Assembly (NCBI GenBank): GCA_031273485.1
Contig: JAISRS010000320.1
Coordinates: forward strand, 1 to 7,697
Origin: Prevotellaceae bacterium
GTDB taxonomy: Bacteria; Bacteroidota; Bacteroidia; Bacteroidales; UBA932
Length of the DNA stretch: 7,697 nucleotides
Direction of reading: 5' to 3'
Under the pieces are notes generated by a model, which saw only the letters and a list, made by a program, of their open reading frames with translations, was not told the DNA's origin and searched no databases. Position numbers and translations under genes: made by a program. Of this stretch, positions 5,216 to 7,697 are shown piece after piece; the first letter of the stretch is position 1, and the number at the start of each line of letters is the position of its first letter.

Positions 5216-7495
5216 ATGATACATCATTATTTAAAAATCGCTTTCCGCAATCTGTGGAAGTACAAAAACCAGACGCTGATAAGCGTCGTTGGGCTGGCGG
5301 TGGGATTTACCTGTTTTGCCGTTGCAGCGCTTTGGATACGTTACGAAATGACGTTTGACGGTTTCCACAAAAACTCCGACCGGATATATTGCGTCAATAT
5401 TCCGAATTCTTTTTCGCCGACCGGTATGTCAAGAATGGGACCATATCCTTTAGCCGGCAATCTCAAAAGAGATTTTCCGGAAATAGCTCATGCTATTGCA
5501 CTCTATCCTTCAAGTACGACAATTGAACTGGAAGAGGTTCCGCATGAGGCGGATGTGCTTTATATTGATTCTTCATTTTTCGGCATGTTCGATGTCAAAC
5601 TTATTGAAGGCAGTATGGATTTTGTGATACCCAGAAGCAAAAAAGCCGCAATTACCCGTGAAAAGGCGCTGCAATTATTCGGAAACGAAAGTCCTCTCGG
5701 CAAAGTGTTTAAGACGTATGAGGACAACACTATTTGCGCAGTCGTAACAGGATTGCCCAAACGAAGCAATTATCCGTTTGACATTCTGATGCCGCTTGGA
5801 CAGAATATGGAGATGTATGTTTTCAACGGGCATACGCTTGTTGAACTGTTGCCCGGCGTCGATGTTGGAACATTCGGAAAAAAACTGTCCGAATATAAAA
5901 GTCCGAGTAACATGACCCTCACTCCGCTTACCGAAGTACGTTACACAGACCCAAACATAGAGAGAGATGTGAAATTTCAACATATTATTATTTTTTCCCT
6001 TGCCGGTTCGCTGCTTATTCTGTGTACTCTGTTCAACTATCTGACCGTATTTGTCAGCCGTTTCCGAATACGACAAAGAGAACTTGCCCTGCGCATATTC
6101 TGCGGAGCGTCGAACAGGTCGCTGTTTGCGCTGTTGTCGGTGGAATTTATCATGTCGCTGATTATTGCGCTTCTGCTGGGTCTGTTGTTTATAAATACTG
6201 TTTTCTCTCCTTTCTGCAAACTGTCCGGCGTCAAGCTGGAACTGTCGTCGATATATCTTGAAGCGCTGATATATATTACGGGAATTATTCTGATTTCATT
6301 GCTGGTGTTTCTTATAGTATTGATAATCTCACGGCGCAGAACCCTGAACGCCGCCATACGCAAAAGCAACAAAAAACTGTTTCGCAGGATTTCGATAGCC
6401 GTTCAGTTGATTATCAGTATAGGATTTGCCTTTTGCACCATCGTTATCGTGAAACAGATGTACTACCTGCATAACACCGATTTGGGATTTGCGTTCAAAA
6501 ATCGCGGCTCAGTAATGATTACCGGAAGTGAAATAGACATGGATATACTGAACAACAAAATGCAACAAATACCCGAAATAACGGAAACCGTTAAAGGTCT
6601 TGCCCCTTTGATTCCGACATTTTCGAGCTATTCCTTCGGATTTTCGGAATGGGATGATAAACCGGAAAAGGCAAAACAGATAACTATGGAACGAATATTT
6701 ATCTCGGAACAATATTTGAAATATTACGACATTAAACCGATTGAAGGGGAAGCGCCGAGCGAGAAGGATGCAGACACAAAAGAAGAAATATTTGTGCTGA
6801 TAAACGAATCGGCGGCAAAGGCTTTAGGATGGAACAGTTCTGTTGGAAAATCGTTCGGCAAAAAATATAAAGTGAAAGGTGTGATACGGAATATATACAA
6901 CTCGACGCCCACAGCATCGACTAACCCGGTTTTCTATTGCCGCCTTACGAACAATGCATCGCCGTCGATACTGTTCAAATATAACGAAGGAACATGGAAA
7001 AAATGCAGGGGGAAAATCGAAAAGATTGCAGGGGAAGAATATCCCAATAATTCTTTCACGTTTTTCAATGCGGAGGAAGAGTACGACAAATTCCTGAAAT
7101 CGGAAAACACTTTGTTGCAAATACTGATGCTGATTTCATTGGTCTGCGTATTTATCTGTGTCTTCGGATTTGTGTCGATGGTATCGCTCACCTGCGAAGA
7201 ACGACGCAAGGAGATAGCGATACGCAAGGTCAGCGGCGCAACGGTTAAAGATATTTTAGACATATTTTTCAAGGAATATCTGACCCTGCTTGCCGTCGGC
7301 GCATTAATCGCTTTCCCCATGGGATATTATATAATGAGACGATGGCTCGAACAATATGTACACCAAACGGAGATAAGCGCATGGATTTACGCGGCGATAC
7401 TGCTTGCCCTGATTCTGGCTATCGTGCTGTGCGTAGGCGGAAAAGTCTATAAAACAAGTCGCGAAAATCCTGTGATAGCAATAAAGGAGAATTAA
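5216..7495 (+). CDS. ABC transporter permease, MacB/FtsX family
   Basis: An inner-membrane permease of 759 residues with the duplicated MacB/FtsX layout common in Bacteroidota. Eight membrane segments can be read at about 19-42, 256-281, 303-328, 349-373, 392-413, 634-657, 684-705 and 722-742. Two large periplasmic domains (about 43-255 and 414-633) separate them. The cytoplasmic coupling blocks are RQRELALRIFCGASNRSL (286-303) and EERRKEIAIRKVSGATVKDI (661-680). The C-terminus has the family ending NPVIAIKEN. The N-terminal YLKIAFRNLWKYKNQT is also characteristic. Family members use a separate ATPase for lipoprotein sorting, peptide or toxin export, or envelope signalling; the substrate cannot be told here. 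No ATPase gene is adjacent: metH lies upstream and a convergent gene downstream, so the partner must be encoded elsewhere. ATG 5216 puts the conserved N-terminus at residues 1-20 and is the natural start. Confidence 0.93.
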   Translation: MIHHYLKIAFRNLWKYKNQTLISVVGLAVGFTCFAVAALWIRYEMTFDGFHKNSDRIYCVNIPNSFSPTGMSRMGPYPLAGNLKRDFPEIAHAIALYPSSTTIELEEVPHEADVLYIDSSFFGMFDVKLIEGSMDFVIPRSKKAAITREKALQLFGNESPLGKVFKTYEDNTICAVVTGLPKRSNYPFDILMPLGQNMEMYVFNGHTLVELLPGVDVGTFGKKLSEYKSPSNMTLTPLTEVRYTDPNIERDVKFQHIIIFSLAGSLLILCTLFNYLTVFVSRFRIRQRELALRIFCGASNRSLFALLSVEFIMSLIIALLLGLLFINTVFSPFCKLSGVKLELSSIYLEALIYITGIILISLLVFLIVLIISRRRTLNAAIRKSNKKLFRRISIAVQLIISIGFAFCTIVIVKQMYYLHNTDLGFAFKNRGSVMITGSEIDMDILNNKMQQIPEITETVKGLAPLIPTFSSYSFGFSEWDDKPEKAKQITMERIFISEQYLKYYDIKPIEGEAPSEKDADTKEEIFVLINESAAKALGWNSSVGKSFGKKYKVKGVIRNIYNSTPTASTNPVFYCRLTNNASPSILFKYNEGTWKKCRGKIEKIAGEEYPNNSFTFFNAEEEYDKFLKSENTLLQILMLISLVCVFICVFGFVSMVSLTCEERRKEIAIRKVSGATVKDILDIFFKEYLTLLAVGALIAFPMGYYIMRRWLEQYVHQTEISAWIYAAILLALILAIVLCVGGKVYKTSRENPVIAIKEN

Positions 7496-7536
7496 AAGCC
7501 CCAACCACTCCCCCCCAATAGAATGGTCACAAAAAA

Positions 7537-7573
7537 ATATATCCGTAAATTTCATTAAAATTTACGGATATAT
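7537..7573. terminator. Hairpin between convergent genes, likely bidirectional terminator
   Basis: Sixteen-base perfect inverted arms, 7537-7552 (ATATATCCGTAAATTT) and 7558-7573, enclose the loop CATTA. On the minus strand the stem is followed by seven T (complement of A 7531-7537), the classical arrangement, and it starts 21 bases after the stop of the minus-strand gene. On the plus strand it lies 41 bases after the permease stop but is followed by ATATAAG rather than a T-run. The outermost A-T pair of the stem overlaps the A-run. It is therefore a good terminator for the minus-strand gene and a weaker one for the permease. A run of seven C at 7510-7516 lies just before it. Confidence 0.8.
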
Positions 7574-7594
7574 ATATAAGAGATAATCTTACGA

Positions 7595-7697
7595 TTATTT
7601 ATTTGCTTTACCGGCAATATATTCTTGATTTAATCCCTGAAGGATTTCGGAAGTTATATCTATCGACGGAGAGGCAATAATTATTGCGGCATGATTA
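7595..7697 (-). CDS. OmpH/Skp-like periplasmic protein, C-terminal fragment
   Basis: Read on the minus strand, the last 33 codons before a TAA (7595-7597) give a peptide containing AIIIASPSIDITSEILQGLN and QEYIAGKANK. The pattern of a short beta strand, then a small-residue/Pro segment, 'DIT.E.L..LN..Y' and a basic tail is typical of the C-terminal end of Bacteroidota OmpH-family proteins. These are Skp-like periplasmic chaperones that hold unfolded outer-membrane proteins. The start and the coiled-coil arms lie beyond the right edge. The assignment rests on a short stretch, so family membership is probable rather than certain. The gene converges on the permease and shares the hairpin at 7537-7573. 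Confidence 0.78.
   Translation of the reverse strand, partial: NHAAIIIASPSIDITSEILQGLNQEYIAGKANK

Overview
The window looks like a piece of a Bacteroidota (probably Bacteroidales) chromosome. Two exact matches to the Bacteroidota -7 promoter element TAnnTTTG lie just upstream of the two complete genes. Neither gene has a Shine-Dalgarno sequence. The protein families (a long MacB/FtsX-type permease and an OmpH/Skp tail ending in a 'DIT...LN..Y' block) and the kinds of intergenic repeats also fit that phylum. This placement is inferred from sequence features, not from a database search.

Layout. 1-299 (+) is the C-terminal end of a concentrative nucleoside transporter (CNT/NupC family). 300-1157 is an 858-base gene-free stretch. 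It holds ten copies of a 42-bp tandem repeat (371-775), a foldback element built of 9-bp units (776-894), a degenerate copy of a palindromic repeat (923-947), a GC-rich hairpin (967-1001), a short direct repeat (1080-1104) and the metH promoter (1131-1138). 1158-4850 (+) is an intact 1230-residue cobalamin-dependent methionine synthase, metH. 4851-5215 is a second repeat-rich spacer: a possible weak terminator, a clean copy of the palindromic repeat (4907-4936), a second 9-bp array that forms a near-perfect 51-bp palindrome (4954-5022), overlapping alternative hairpins (5054-5130) and a promoter (5145-5152). 5216-7495 (+) is a 759-residue MacB/FtsX-type ABC transporter permease. 7537-7573 is a strong hairpin between convergent genes. 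7595-7697 (-) is the C-terminal end of an OmpH/Skp-like periplasmic protein that runs off the right edge.

The genes do not form an operon. metH and the permease each appear to have their own promoter, and the permease has no ATPase gene beside it here. MetH makes methionine from homocysteine and methyl-tetrahydrofolate. The transporter fragment belongs to nucleoside uptake, and the permease and the OmpH-like protein belong to the cell envelope. I see no functional link between them.

The unusual content is in the spacers. Two repeat families occur on both sides of metH in mirror-image order, and the tandem arrays have periods (42 and 9) divisible by three. I found no convincing new enzyme system, defence system, CRISPR array, RNA gene or insertion-sequence transposase.
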